From Mucilaginibacter mallensis (lineage in GTDB: Bacteria; Bacteroidota; Bacteroidia; Sphingobacteriales; Sphingobacteriaceae): a stretch of 64,000 nt of DNA. Positions 51,607 to 60,790 of this stretch are shown piece after piece. The notes under the pieces were generated by a model. It saw only the letters and a program-made list of their open reading frames with translations. It was not told where the DNA came from and did not search any database. How positions within the stretch are numbered: the stretch's first letter is position 1; each line of letters begins with the position of its first letter. A program made the position numbers and the translations under genes. The stretch lies in the NCBI RefSeq assembly GCF_900105165.1, contig NZ_LT629740.1, positions 4,588,001 to 4,652,000 on the forward strand. Direction: 5' to 3'.

Positions 51607-52037
51607 TTGTTCACTGGTTCATCAGTTCATTGGTGCAATGGCGCCTAGCCCTCTTTACGCGTAGCGTAGAGAGGGTCGACAAGTGAAACAATGTCGGGGT
51701 GAGATAGCGGAGCGCTGATAAGTATTATATTGCTATTTGTTTCAGCACCTCACATGCTAAGTAAACAGCATGATGTTGACCTGTCCTGTGGGATCCTGAA
51801 ACAAGTTCAGGATGACGGTTGGAGATTTGGGTGTTGCCTTTGGTCCGGGCTTTACACTCATACGCCTGCAGGCATTAGGCACAAGGCCGGTACCCGCTTC
51901 AATCCCTAACACAGAACTTCAACGCGCTTCGCCAACTCACCCGGTCGTTGCTATGCCCGACCACCCTCTCTTCGCCTGCGGCGGAAAGAGGGTTAGGCGT
52001 CATTGCACCAATGAACTAATGAACCAGTGAACTAATG
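51607..52037. repeat. Long imperfect inverted repeat with GTTCATTAG words
   Basis: The outer arms (51607-51656 and 51985-52037) pair over about 50 bases with few mismatches. They contain GGTTCATCAGTTCATTGG, TGCAATGGCGCCTAGCC and CCTCTTT. Pairing continues more loosely inward to about 51717 and 51930 through GAGAGGGT and GGGTGAG segments. The centre of about 210 bases is unpaired. Confidence 0.75.
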
Positions 52038-52039
52038 AG

Positions 52040-52510
52040 CTATCTTTTACTTTTAAAAAAGTTCCGTACCAGCTCCGCACATTCATTTTCGCGGATACCG
52101 CCGGTGATGATGGTTTTGGGATGGGTTATCTTTTGGTTCAGCCTGCCGAAACCAAGCTTAACATCATAAGCACCAAATACTATTTTACCCAGCTGGAACC
52201 AGTAAGCAGCGCCGGCACACATTACGCAGGGCTCGAGGGTTACATATAAGGTACATTCTTTTAAATATTTACCGCCCATATAATTTGCTGCAGCAGTAAG
52301 CGCCTGCATTTCGGCGTGAGCCGAAACATCGGTAAGGCGTTCTGTTAAATTATGGCCGCGGCCGATGATCTGCCCTTTGCAAACCACAACAGCGCCAATG
52401 GGTATTTCTTTCTCAGCCAAAGCAAGCCGGGCTTCCTTTAGCGCCTCGTTCATAAAAAACTCATCCGGCGACATTGCCGGCGGTTCATCGCTAAAATTTA
52501 TATACCTCAT
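52040..52510 (-). CDS. tadA: tRNA adenosine deaminase (TadA-like nucleoside deaminase)
   Basis: This 156-residue zinc deaminase has HAEMQAL (zinc His and proton-shuttle Glu) and PCVMCAGA (two zinc Cys). It most likely makes the wobble inosine in tRNA-Arg, which is essential in most bacteria, though guanine deaminase-like family members look similar. It overlaps the SdpI gene by four bases. Confidence 0.9.
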   Translation of the reverse strand: MRYINFSDEPPAMSPDEFFMNEALKEARLALAEKEIPIGAVVVCKGQIIGRGHNLTERLTDVSAHAEMQALTAAANYMGGKYLKECTLYVTLEPCVMCAGAAYWFQLGKIVFGAYDVKLGFGRLNQKITHPKTIITGGIRENECAELVRNFFKSKR

Positions 52511-52896
52511 TTACGTTTCTTAAAGTCGATCTTTTTAAAGGTCCTTTTCAGGTGGCTTTCCGTTACCATCGTTGATAGTATCCCTATCCCCATTGCCCCG
52601 CCGAACAGGATAAAGTAATCCACCATCTTTTGCGTGTTATAATCAACATTAAAATAGATCATCCCTGAGTAGATCACGAAACCTATTATCAATGCAAAAA
52701 AGCCTGCCTTTATCATAAAGTTGGCCGAGTAGCGGTTTGCCTCATCCCAGGTTTGCTGGTTGGTGCGCGCGGCAGGCGTGCGGTAGCCATACCACCTGTT
52801 TATACCTTTGGGCGGCAAATATTTTTGCAGTAAGCCTATCACTATAAAAATAAGGCCAATCAAATGCGGGCCGATCAATACGTTTGAAAAATTCAT
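52507..52896 (-). CDS. SdpI-family membrane protein
   Basis: This 129-residue protein has three transmembrane helices (about 7-24, 55-75, 88-110) and the SdpI C-terminal-domain signature NRWYGYRTPAARTNQQTWDEANRYS. Bacillus SdpI is an immunity protein, but the Bacteroidota members have no known role. It sits between the CsaA-like gene (2-base gap) and tadA (4-base overlap), in an apparent three-gene operon. Confidence 0.87.
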   Translation of the reverse strand: MNFSNVLIGPHLIGLIFIVIGLLQKYLPPKGINRWYGYRTPAARTNQQTWDEANRYSANFMIKAGFFALIIGFVIYSGMIYFNVDYNTQKMVDYFILFGGAMGIGILSTMVTESHLKRTFKKIDFKKRK

Positions 52897-52898
52897 GT

Positions 52899-53234
52899 TT
52901 ATATTAGTTTGCTGCCATTGGGCACCGGTTTATCAATAGTTGTTAATACAATGTCGCCATTTTCATCGGCCATGCCTGTCACCAGGAATTCCGACATAAA
53001 TGTGGCGATCTGCTTTTTAGGAAAATTTATTACGCCGATGATCTGCCTGCCAAGCAATTCGTCCTTAGTATAGTGTTTGGTGATCTGCGCGCTCGACCAT
53101 CTGATGCCATACTCGCCGAAATCAACCTTAACCTTATAAGCCGGTTTACGCGCTTCGGGGAAGTCCGCTACTTCCAATATAGTTCCGGCGCGTAATTCCA
53201 CCTTTTCAAAATCATGCCATGTAATGGGTTCCAT
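52899..53234 (-). CDS. csaA: CsaA-like tRNA-binding protein
   Basis: The 111-residue protein is a single EMAP/Arc1p-type OB-fold tRNA-binding domain: DFEKVELRAGTILEVADFPEA, then GIRWSSAQITKHYTKDELLG and VINFPKKQIATFMSEFLV. It is the normal CsaA length. A TATATTTG box (53240-53247) ends 5 bases before the ATG, so the mRNA may be nearly leaderless. It is divergent from the Pol IV gene. Confidence 0.9.
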   Translation of the reverse strand: MEPITWHDFEKVELRAGTILEVADFPEARKPAYKVKVDFGEYGIRWSSAQITKHYTKDELLGRQIIGVINFPKKQIATFMSEFLVTGMADENGDIVLTTIDKPVPNGSKLI

Positions 53235-53257
53235 AAGGGCAAATATAATAAGCTACG

Positions 53258-53357
53258 CACACGAATTGCACGAATTAAAGCGAATTTCACTAATCTTTAT
53301 TGAAATCCGTGCAACATTTAAATTCGTACAATTAGCACTAATTCGTGAAATTCGTGT
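53258..53357. repeat. Word-reiteration hairpin (CACGAATT words) in a divergent promoter region
   Basis: The left arm (53258-53293) carries CACACGAATTGCACGAATT and GCGAATTTCAC. The right arm (53320-53357) is the imperfect complement (AATTCGTACAATTAG, AATTCGTGAAATTCGTGT). It fills the gap between the divergent csaA and dinB genes. Confidence 0.78.
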
Positions 53358-53369
53358 TTTATTCAATCA

Positions 53370-54479
53370 ATGGAAACGCCTCCTCATACACACCGTAAGA
53401 TCATTCATATTGATATGGATGCTTTTTACGCGTCGGTTGAGCAGCGCGATAACCCGGAGCTACGTGGTATACCCTTAGTAGTTGGCGGCTCGCCCGAGGG
53501 TCGTGGAGGCGTAGTGGCTACTGCAAGCTATGAGGCCCGTAAGTTTGGTATCCGTTCGGCAATGCCATCAAAACAAGCTTTGCAGCTGTGCCCGCATGCT
53601 ACGTTTGTACGCCCGCGCTTTGCCGCTTATAAAGAAGTATCGCAAAAGATCAGGGAGATATTCAGCAGGTATACCGACCTGGTAGAACCGCTATCGTTAG
53701 ATGAAGCCTACCTTGATGTTACTAACGACAAACAGAACATAGGCTCGGCCATCGACATCGCGAAGCAAATAAAGCAGGCCATAAAAGATGAGTTGCAACT
53801 AACTGCGTCGGCGGGTGTATCTATAAATAAGTTTGTGGCCAAAATCGCATCTGACATTAATAAGCCCGATGGACTAACCTTTATCGGCCCATCGGCCATT
53901 GAAGCCTTTATGGAAAAACTGGCTGTGGAGAAATTCCATGGCGTAGGTAAAGTAACTGCCGAAAAAATGAAGAAAATGGGCCTGCATACCGGTGCCGATC
54001 TTAAGCAATTACCAGAAGATGAATTAGTAAAGCATTTTGGTAAAGCAGGGCATTTTTATTACCGGATAGTACGGGGCGACGATCAGCGCGAGGTGCAGCC
54101 TGATCGCGAAACAAAATCATTGGCTGCCGAAGATACCTTTGCCTACGACCTTACCACCATTGAAGAAATGGAGGCGGAGCTGGATAAAATTGCCCGCACC
54201 GTTTGCGATAGGTTACAGAAGTATAATTTAAAAGGCCGCACTGTTACCCTTAAAGTTAAATACAGTGATTTTAAACAGATCACCCGCAACAGGTCCTATA
54301 CCTCTCCATTTGGCGATTTTGAGACCATAATCTCAACCGCCAGGCAATTATTGACCGCTACTAACCCCGAAGACAAAAAAATACGGTTATTAGGCATATC
54401 TATCTCAAATTTCGGGGAGCTTGAGCCTAAACAAAAGACTGAGAAACCAACAGACCAACTAAAGCTGTTCAACTTTTAA
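53370..54479 (+). CDS. dinB: DNA polymerase IV (Y-family)
   Basis: This 369-residue translesion polymerase begins with the catalytic motif HIDMDAFYASVEQRDNPEL. The second catalytic acid pair is in EPLSLDEAYLDVT, and the helix-hairpin-helix region is FHGVGKVTAEKMKKMG. The C-terminus KPTDQLKLFNF resembles a sliding-clamp-binding QLxLF motif. All active residues are intact. It is transcribed alone. Confidence 0.95.
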   Translation: METPPHTHRKIIHIDMDAFYASVEQRDNPELRGIPLVVGGSPEGRGGVVATASYEARKFGIRSAMPSKQALQLCPHATFVRPRFAAYKEVSQKIREIFSRYTDLVEPLSLDEAYLDVTNDKQNIGSAIDIAKQIKQAIKDELQLTASAGVSINKFVAKIASDINKPDGLTFIGPSAIEAFMEKLAVEKFHGVGKVTAEKMKKMGLHTGADLKQLPEDELVKHFGKAGHFYYRIVRGDDQREVQPDRETKSLAAEDTFAYDLTTIEEMEAELDKIARTVCDRLQKYNLKGRTVTLKVKYSDFKQITRNRSYTSPFGDFETIISTARQLLTATNPEDKKIRLLGISISNFGELEPKQKTEKPTDQLKLFNF

Positions 54480-54617
54480 TTTTCTGATTAAATTATTTTT
54501 CCAAACATTATTAGGAGTTTATACCCATTGCCAATTTCTATAATTGATTTTTACTCAATAAATTTTATTTATTGTTAAAGAAACCCTACTTGGCATGATA
54601 ATTTTATAACTGCCGTT

Positions 54618-54641
54618 ACTTATTAAAAAAATTTAAAAAGT
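54618..54641 (+). promoter_or_regulatory. Candidate ROK operator, copy 1
   Basis: This 24-base near-palindrome has arms ACTTATTAAA and TTTAAAAAGT around AAAA, with one mismatch between arms. It is identical at 23 of 24 bases to 60800-60823 ahead of nagB. It sits 26 bases upstream of the -7 box that precedes the ROK regulator gene. Confidence 0.65.
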
Positions 54642-54667
54642 AATTGCATTTATATGACAAATTTCAT

Positions 54668-54675
54668 TAAGTTTG
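54668..54675 (+). promoter_or_regulatory. Promoter -7 box of the ROK-susCD operon
   Basis: TAAGTTTG fits TAnnTTTG and is part of a longer TTTCATTAAGTTTGTTTTA stretch. A similar stretch is found at 60844-60860. The ROK start codon lies 30 bases further. A TTG at 54644-54646 is a possible -33 element, at 21 bases. Confidence 0.55.
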
Positions 54676-54705
54676 TTTTACCCTATTATTAATCTGATTG
54701 AGTGA

Positions 54706-55953
54706 ATGGAACTTAAAGTCAAAAATGTGAAAAGTGCGGAGTTGAAAAACATGATCATTAAACGACTTTATTTTGACAAAGCGTTGTCATGTGCCGACAT
54801 GAGCGAGCTTTTCGACAAAAGCGTTCCATCTATATCTAAAGCGGTTAACGAGCTCATGGACGAGGGGTTTGTAGTTGAACAGGGGTATGCGCCTTCAAGC
54901 GGTGGTCGCAGGCCCCTGATGTACTCCTTAAGACATGAAGCCATATATATACTTACCGTGGCTATGGATCAACTGTCAACCCGGATTCAAATAGTTGACA
55001 TACTTAATAATCCTGTTGCTAAAACGGCAATAACAGAACTAAAATTATTAAATAACCCCAGTGCCTTGCAAACATTAATTGATCATATTAATGACTATAT
55101 CTTTTCTACAGGAATACCTGTTGATAAGATTGCTGGTATTGGTATTGGCATGCCGGGATTTATTAATTCCACAGAGGGTTATAACTACACCTATCTTGAT
55201 TCGGGCGATGAAAGTTTAACAAGTGTAATTACGCGCGAAACCGGTGTACCCACTTTTATTGATAACGACTCCAGCTTGATAGCCCTTGCCGAACAAAAGT
55301 TCGGGATTGCCAAAGCACGCAAGGATGTGATGGTTATAAACCTGGGTTGGGGTATTGGTTTGGGTATGATCATAAACGGCGAGATCTACCGGGGGCATAA
55401 TGGTTTTGCGGGTGAGTTCAGCCATATCCCACTATCAGAAGATGGCGCACTTTGTACCTGCGGTAAACGTGGTTGCCTTGAGGCCGAGGCTTCAATGTTG
55501 GTAGTTGCAGAAAAGGCTATACAAGGTATAAAAAAGGGGCATATATCCAGTCTTAAAAATATTGATATAAACCAATCAAAAATGGTAGGCGATGCCATAA
55601 TGGAAGCTGCTAATAATGGCGACCAGTTTGCTATCGAGTTGCTTTCAGATGCCGGTTATAAAATCGGTAAGGCCCTGGCCATACTCATCCACATCATGAA
55701 CCCGGCCAGCATAGTATTAAGCGGCAGGGGCGCCGTGGTAGGGAAAATCTTACTCGCACCAATACAACAAGCTTTAAATAAATATTGCATACCACGCCTG
55801 GCAAACAGCACCGAGCTGCTCATATCAGACCTGGGTTTTAACGCAGAACTAATTGGCGCTGCCGTATTAGTAATGGAAAATTTTGACAAAGAGATAAAAA
55901 ATCATTTAATCACTACAAATCAATCAAGTATGGAGAAAACAACGAAAAACTAA
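54706..55953 (+). CDS. ROK-family transcriptional regulator (NagC/Mlc type)
   Basis: This 415-residue protein has an N-terminal winged helix (about 10-70: SCADMSELFDKSVPSISKAV) and a C-terminal sugar-kinase-like ROK domain. The ROK zinc motif is CTCGKRGCLE near residue 255, after the conserved GEFSHIP. The ATP-binding DxGGT motif of the kinases is absent, so it is a repressor or activator that senses a sugar, not a kinase. It lies 40 bases ahead of susC. A shared operator-like palindrome ahead of this operon and nagB suggests it controls both. Confidence 0.92.
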   Translation: MELKVKNVKSAELKNMIIKRLYFDKALSCADMSELFDKSVPSISKAVNELMDEGFVVEQGYAPSSGGRRPLMYSLRHEAIYILTVAMDQLSTRIQIVDILNNPVAKTAITELKLLNNPSALQTLIDHINDYIFSTGIPVDKIAGIGIGMPGFINSTEGYNYTYLDSGDESLTSVITRETGVPTFIDNDSSLIALAEQKFGIAKARKDVMVINLGWGIGLGMIINGEIYRGHNGFAGEFSHIPLSEDGALCTCGKRGCLEAEASMLVVAEKAIQGIKKGHISSLKNIDINQSKMVGDAIMEAANNGDQFAIELLSDAGYKIGKALAILIHIMNPASIVLSGRGAVVGKILLAPIQQALNKYCIPRLANSTELLISDLGFNAELIGAAVLVMENFDKEIKNHLITTNQSSMEKTTKN

Positions 55954-55993
55954 AAACTCAAACTCATTAACACTAAACTAATTCAAATCAAAA

Positions 55994-58900
55994 ATGAAAA
56001 AATTATTACCAATAATTCTATTATTGCCTTGCATTGCTATGGGCGCAAATGCCTCACCAAATGCAAATAGCAGGGCATCATTCACCATTACAGGCACAAG
56101 CCGTAATGTGAATCTTCCAGCTCCTGTAAAAGGAACTGTAAAGGACGACACGGGATCACCATTACCCGGCGTATCTGTATCAATTAAAGGAACAACCAGG
56201 GGCACGCAGACAGATGCCGACGGACGGTTTAACCTTGATGCAAAATCTGGTGATGTTTTGGTATTCAGCTACATTGGTTACTTAAAGAAAGAAGTACCAG
56301 TAAGCAGTAGCTTAATTTATGCTGTAACTTTAACAAGCGATTCAAAAAACCTTAATGAAGTTGTTGTAACAGCATTAGGTGTTAAGCGTTCTGAAAAATC
56401 ACTTACCTATGCAAACCAGGTGGTTGACGGCGCTGCACTTAATACGGTAAAAAACGACAACGTAATGAACTCACTTAATGGCAGGGTAGCTGGTGTGGAT
56501 ATTTCACCAAGCTCATCAGGTGTTGGTGGCTCTGTTAAGGTAATCTTACGCGGTAGTAAAAGTTTTGCCGGAACTAATGCACCACTATATGTAATAGATG
56601 GGGTACCTATCACAAACAATTCTAATACTAACGGCCAACCAAACAGCACTTACGGTGGTTCACCGGATGGTGGTGACGGTATATCAAACCTTAACCCGGA
56701 TGATATTGAAAGCATGACCGTGCTCGAAGGTGCATCAGCTGCTGCCCTTTATGGTAGCCAGGCTGCAAACGGCGTTATATTAATTACAACCAAAAAAGGC
56801 AAAGCCGGTAAAACTGAAATTAATTTCTCATCATCTTATACAAATGATGCGATTTCATACAAACCGGAGTTTCAAAATGAATATGGCGTAACACCAAAGG
56901 GCAATCAAAGCTGGGGAGCAAAATTAAGCACCCCTGCAACAGCTGATAACGTTGGTGACTATTTTCAACATGGAAATAACTTCACAAATGCTATAAATTT
57001 ATCTGCGGGTTCAGATGTAGCACAAAGCTATTTCTCCTATGCCAATACATCTGCTACCGGCGTACAACCAACCAACAGTTTAAAACGTAACAATTTCACC
57101 TTCAGAGAAACAGGTCATTTTTTAAACAACAAATTAACGGTTGATGTAAATACCAACTACATGAATCAAAAGGTGATTAATACACCTGGCCAGGGTTTTT
57201 ATTTTAACACCTTGCCTGGTCTTTATCTGTTCCCCGTTGGCGTTGACATAACTCCTTATAAAAATAATTACGGCATTCCTCAACCAGCCAGAAACGGCTT
57301 GCCAACTCAAAACTGGATTGCTAACGAAGATATTCAGCAAAACCCATGGTGGATACTTTACAAAAATCCTAATTTTTCTAACCGCGACCGCTTATTGATC
57401 AATTCAAGTGTAAGATATGATATAAACGATTGGTTAAACATACAGGCACGTGGTAATGTTGACCGCACTTCCGACGCTTTCGAGCAGGATCTGTACGCCG
57501 GTACTAACCCTGTGCTTACTCAGGGCCTTAATGGTTCATATCAGCACAGTATACAAACCATCACTCAAACTTATGGAGATTTCATAGCTAACTTTAAAGT
57601 GCCAATGAAATCAGACTTTAAATTAGATGGTCTATTAGGTGCCAGTATCACGGATAATAATACAGTAGGAACGCTATTCGGCCAAGGCACCGGGCTTTTA
57701 ATACCCAATGTGTTCGAAGATCAGAATGTGCTTACTTCAGGAAGCAGTAATGTATCTAAGCTGCCTGCAAATCACAACCAGATCCAATCTATATTCGGAA
57801 GCTTAAACCTTTCCTACAAAAACTGGGCATACCTTACATTAACTGATAGGAATGACTGGTCTTCAAACCTGGCATTTACCAATAAGGATTCTTATTCATA
57901 TCCTTCAGTAGGTTTATCATTTATAGTAAGTGATATGACAAAGCTGCCTGATTTCATTTCTTATGCTAAGGTGCGTGGTTCATACGCTGAAGTTGCAACA
58001 ACTGTTACTCAGTATGTTACCAATTTAACAAGCACTAATGGTTCAGGTGGTGTTACATTAGTTAACCCTGTTCCTAATTCAGACATAAAGCCTACCAACA
58101 CTAAATCGTGGGAAGCTGGTGCCGACCTTAGATTTTTGGATAACAGGTTAGTGCTTAACTATACCTGGTATAAATCCAACAGTTATAATCAGTTTATTCA
58201 ATATACACCATCTGCAGGATCACCATACACTACAGGATACCTGAATGCTGGTAATATACAAAATACAGGTATGGAAGTTAAGTTGGGATATGATATAGCT
58301 AAAGGCCAGGCATTTAGCTGGAACTCAGCTCTTAATTATTCCTATAATAAAAACCTGATCATTCAACTTAATCCAGCCGACCCTAACGCAAACATTCAGC
58401 TAACCGGCAACGGAGCAAATGCTTACGAATCGGTACTTAAAGCTGGTGGATCATATGGCGACATCTGGGGTGTTAAATTTGAAAGAAACGCTGCCGGCCA
58501 AATCATGGTAAACAGTAGTGATGCACCTATAAACAGTGGCATTTTCGAAAAAGTAGGCAACCCCAGTCCGAAATTCCAGATGGGATGGGAAAACACCTTT
58601 AACTATAAAAAGTTCTCATTTGATTTCTTAGTTGACGGAAAATTTGGTGGCCAGGTATTATCAATGACTCAAATGTTGATGGATAGCTATGGCGTATCAG
58701 TTGCCAGTGGAGACGCCCGCAACGCAGGTGGAGTAACTGTAAACGCGGTTGACCCTAATGGCAAAGCTGTAACTAAGGTAGATGCTGAAACCTGGTATTC
58801 AGCACAAGGCGGCCGCTCTGGTATTGCTGAACCTTATATGTATAGCGCAACAGTTGTAAGGCTTCGTTCTGCTTCATTAGGTTATACCGAGCCAATTGCA

Positions 58901-59080
58901 AATAGCTTTGTAAAAAGCATCAGGTTCTCACTTATTGGCAGCAACCTTATCTATTTTTACAAAAAGGCCCCTTATGATCCAGAGATCACCATGTCAACAG
59001 CCAATGGTTTAGGTGGTGTAGATGTATTTAACCAGCCTACTACCAGGAGATTTGGAGCACAACTAAATGTTACATTTTAA
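55994..59080 (+). CDS. SusC/RagA-family TonB-dependent outer membrane transporter
   Basis: The 1028-residue protein has a signal peptide, a carboxypeptidase-regulatory-like domain (about 50-125: VKGTVKDDTGSPLPGVSVSI), the SusC signature LNEVVVTALGVKRSEKSLTY, a plug domain and a 22-strand barrel ending in NVTF. It imports a glycan or similar ligand across the outer membrane with TonB energy and the SusD partner that follows after 28 bases. The substrate is not encoded in an obvious way. Adjacency to the ROK gene and nagB suggests amino-sugar material. Confidence 0.94.
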   Translation: MKKLLPIILLLPCIAMGANASPNANSRASFTITGTSRNVNLPAPVKGTVKDDTGSPLPGVSVSIKGTTRGTQTDADGRFNLDAKSGDVLVFSYIGYLKKEVPVSSSLIYAVTLTSDSKNLNEVVVTALGVKRSEKSLTYANQVVDGAALNTVKNDNVMNSLNGRVAGVDISPSSSGVGGSVKVILRGSKSFAGTNAPLYVIDGVPITNNSNTNGQPNSTYGGSPDGGDGISNLNPDDIESMTVLEGASAAALYGSQAANGVILITTKKGKAGKTEINFSSSYTNDAISYKPEFQNEYGVTPKGNQSWGAKLSTPATADNVGDYFQHGNNFTNAINLSAGSDVAQSYFSYANTSATGVQPTNSLKRNNFTFRETGHFLNNKLTVDVNTNYMNQKVINTPGQGFYFNTLPGLYLFPVGVDITPYKNNYGIPQPARNGLPTQNWIANEDIQQNPWWILYKNPNFSNRDRLLINSSVRYDINDWLNIQARGNVDRTSDAFEQDLYAGTNPVLTQGLNGSYQHSIQTITQTYGDFIANFKVPMKSDFKLDGLLGASITDNNTVGTLFGQGTGLLIPNVFEDQNVLTSGSSNVSKLPANHNQIQSIFGSLNLSYKNWAYLTLTDRNDWSSNLAFTNKDSYSYPSVGLSFIVSDMTKLPDFISYAKVRGSYAEVATTVTQYVTNLTSTNGSGGVTLVNPVPNSDIKPTNTKSWEAGADLRFLDNRLVLNYTWYKSNSYNQFIQYTPSAGSPYTTGYLNAGNIQNTGMEVKLGYDIAKGQAFSWNSALNYSYNKNLIIQLNPADPNANIQLTGNGANAYESVLKAGGSYGDIWGVKFERNAAGQIMVNSSDAPINSGIFEKVGNPSPKFQMGWENTFNYKKFSFDFLVDGKFGGQVLSMTQMLMDSYGVSVASGDARNAGGVTVNAVDPNGKAVTKVDAETWYSAQGGRSGIAEPYMYSATVVRLRSASLGYTEPIANSFVKSIRFSLIGSNLIYFYKKAPYDPEITMSTANGLGGVDVFNQPTTRRFGAQLNVTF

Positions 59081-59108
59081 TAAATAGTTAATCGTAAAAA
59101 CATTAGTG

Positions 59109-60764
59109 ATGAAAAAAATAAATTTAAAAGATAGATGGATTGGGGCTAATACTTTAAGTAAGTATATCCTGATCGCCGCATGTTTCATTTTGCTGGGCGG
59201 ATGTACCAAAAATTTTGAAAACATGAATACCAGCAACGCTGGCATAACTAAGGCTCAATTGCAGCCCGATTTCAATTTTATCGGGCAATATTATCCAAGC
59301 ATACAACAGCACATTTTCGGCGAAGAAGGTGATTATCAGCTTTGTCAGAATTTGAACTCTGATTGCTATGCCGGCTATTATATGTCGCCCGATCCGTTCA
59401 GGGGTAACATCAACAATCAAAGCTATTCTTTGGTTGATGGTTGGAACACAGATGTTTTCGGTGTGGCATACGGTAGTGTAGTAGGCCCTATTACGATCAA
59501 TATTAAAAGTGCGGCACGTACTGCTTACCCTCACTTCTGGGCTATAGCTTTAATATTAGAAGTACAAACTATTAGCAGGGTTACTGATTATTACGGACCA
59601 ATCCCTTATACTAAGGAAGGTACCGCGGGTGCAACTACTCCTTATGACTCGCAACAGGTAGTTTATAATACCTTTTTTGCACAGTTGGATACTGCTGTAA
59701 GTAACCTTACTGCGTATACCAAGGCTAACCCCGGCTTAAAACCGTTTACAAAATTTGATATGGTTTATGGCGGTGATTATACCCAATGGATAAAATATGC
59801 CAATTCATTACGCTTAAGGTTAGCTATGCACATTGTTAATATTGACCCTGTAACAGCTAAAGCACAAGCGTTGAAGGCTATTAACGATCCCGGAGGCTTA
59901 ATTCTTGCTAATAATGATAATGCTGCTATTAATGGCATATTATCATACCATAACCCAATATGGTGGATAGGTACCAGTTGGACAGACTTAGCCGTAGGTG
60001 CATCGTTAACATCTTATTTAAGCGGTTATAATGATCCGCGTACGCCAAAAATGATATCACCGGCTAGTTCGCCTGCAGGTATTGTTGGCCAATATGTAGG
60101 TATTCGTGCTGGTACACCGGTTGGTGGAAAACCTATGTACAGCGGTTACTCACAACCTAACTATGATGTAATATCGGAATATAGCCCGATGATACTGATA
60201 AATGCGGCAGAGGTTTGGTTCTTAAAATCTGAAATTGCTTTAAGAGGCTGGACAACTGAAAGCGCACAAACAGATTATGAAACAGGTATAACTACCTCTA
60301 TGGCCCAATGGGGTGTTTCCGCTGGCAGTTATCTTACTGACAAAACAAGTACACAAGCTGATTATGTTGATCCTTTAACACCTTCAGCAGGTACGCCAAA
60401 TGCAAGTATCAAAGCTATGTCTAAAATTACGATTGCCTGGGATGCTACTGCCACTAACGAGCAGAACTTAGAGCGTATCATCACCCAAAAATGGATTGCC
60501 AACTTCCCTTCTGGTGGTTGGGAAGCCTGGACAGACTATCGCCGTACCGGCTATCCAAGGTTGTTCCCTGTTGTGGTGAACAATAGCGGTGGTACAATCA
60601 ATACAGCTTTACAGATTCGCAGGATCGCTTATCCATCAACTGAGTACACAAGTAATGCTTCAAACGTAGCTGCTGCTGTAACCTTACTTGGTGGCCCTGA
60701 CAATGGTGGCACACCAATATGGTGGGATACCAATAAAGGCCAGGCTACTCCTAAAAATTTCTAA
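59109..60764 (+). CDS. SusD/RagB-family outer membrane lipoprotein
   Basis: The ATG at 59109 is preferred over a GTG one codon upstream. The 551-residue protein has a lipoprotein signal (FILLGGC) and features of the SusD-like 2 subfamily: YPHFWAIALILEVQTISRVTD, DYYGPIPYT and the late RIITQKWIANFPSGGWEAWTDYRRTGYP. It is the surface lid of the SusC transporter. The gene ends before a hairpin that also contains the second operator-like palindrome. Confidence 0.93.
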   Translation: MKKINLKDRWIGANTLSKYILIAACFILLGGCTKNFENMNTSNAGITKAQLQPDFNFIGQYYPSIQQHIFGEEGDYQLCQNLNSDCYAGYYMSPDPFRGNINNQSYSLVDGWNTDVFGVAYGSVVGPITINIKSAARTAYPHFWAIALILEVQTISRVTDYYGPIPYTKEGTAGATTPYDSQQVVYNTFFAQLDTAVSNLTAYTKANPGLKPFTKFDMVYGGDYTQWIKYANSLRLRLAMHIVNIDPVTAKAQALKAINDPGGLILANNDNAAINGILSYHNPIWWIGTSWTDLAVGASLTSYLSGYNDPRTPKMISPASSPAGIVGQYVGIRAGTPVGGKPMYSGYSQPNYDVISEYSPMILINAAEVWFLKSEIALRGWTTESAQTDYETGITTSMAQWGVSAGSYLTDKTSTQADYVDPLTPSAGTPNASIKAMSKITIAWDATATNEQNLERIITQKWIANFPSGGWEAWTDYRRTGYPRLFPVVVNNSGGTINTALQIRRIAYPSTEYTSNASNVAAAVTLLGGPDNGGTPIWWDTNKGQATPKNF

Positions 60765-60790
60765 CATTTGTTAAAAGAATAATAGAAATC

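Larger units (their letters stand above)
51506..52039. other. Intergenic region with long imperfect inverted repeat
   Basis: This 534-base gap between two minus-strand genes has no convincing gene. It contains the sod promoter at its left end and a long inverted repeat (51607-52037). In the centre, CTGAAACAAGTTCAGGATGAC at 51795-51815 resembles another REP-type end. Confidence 0.75.
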
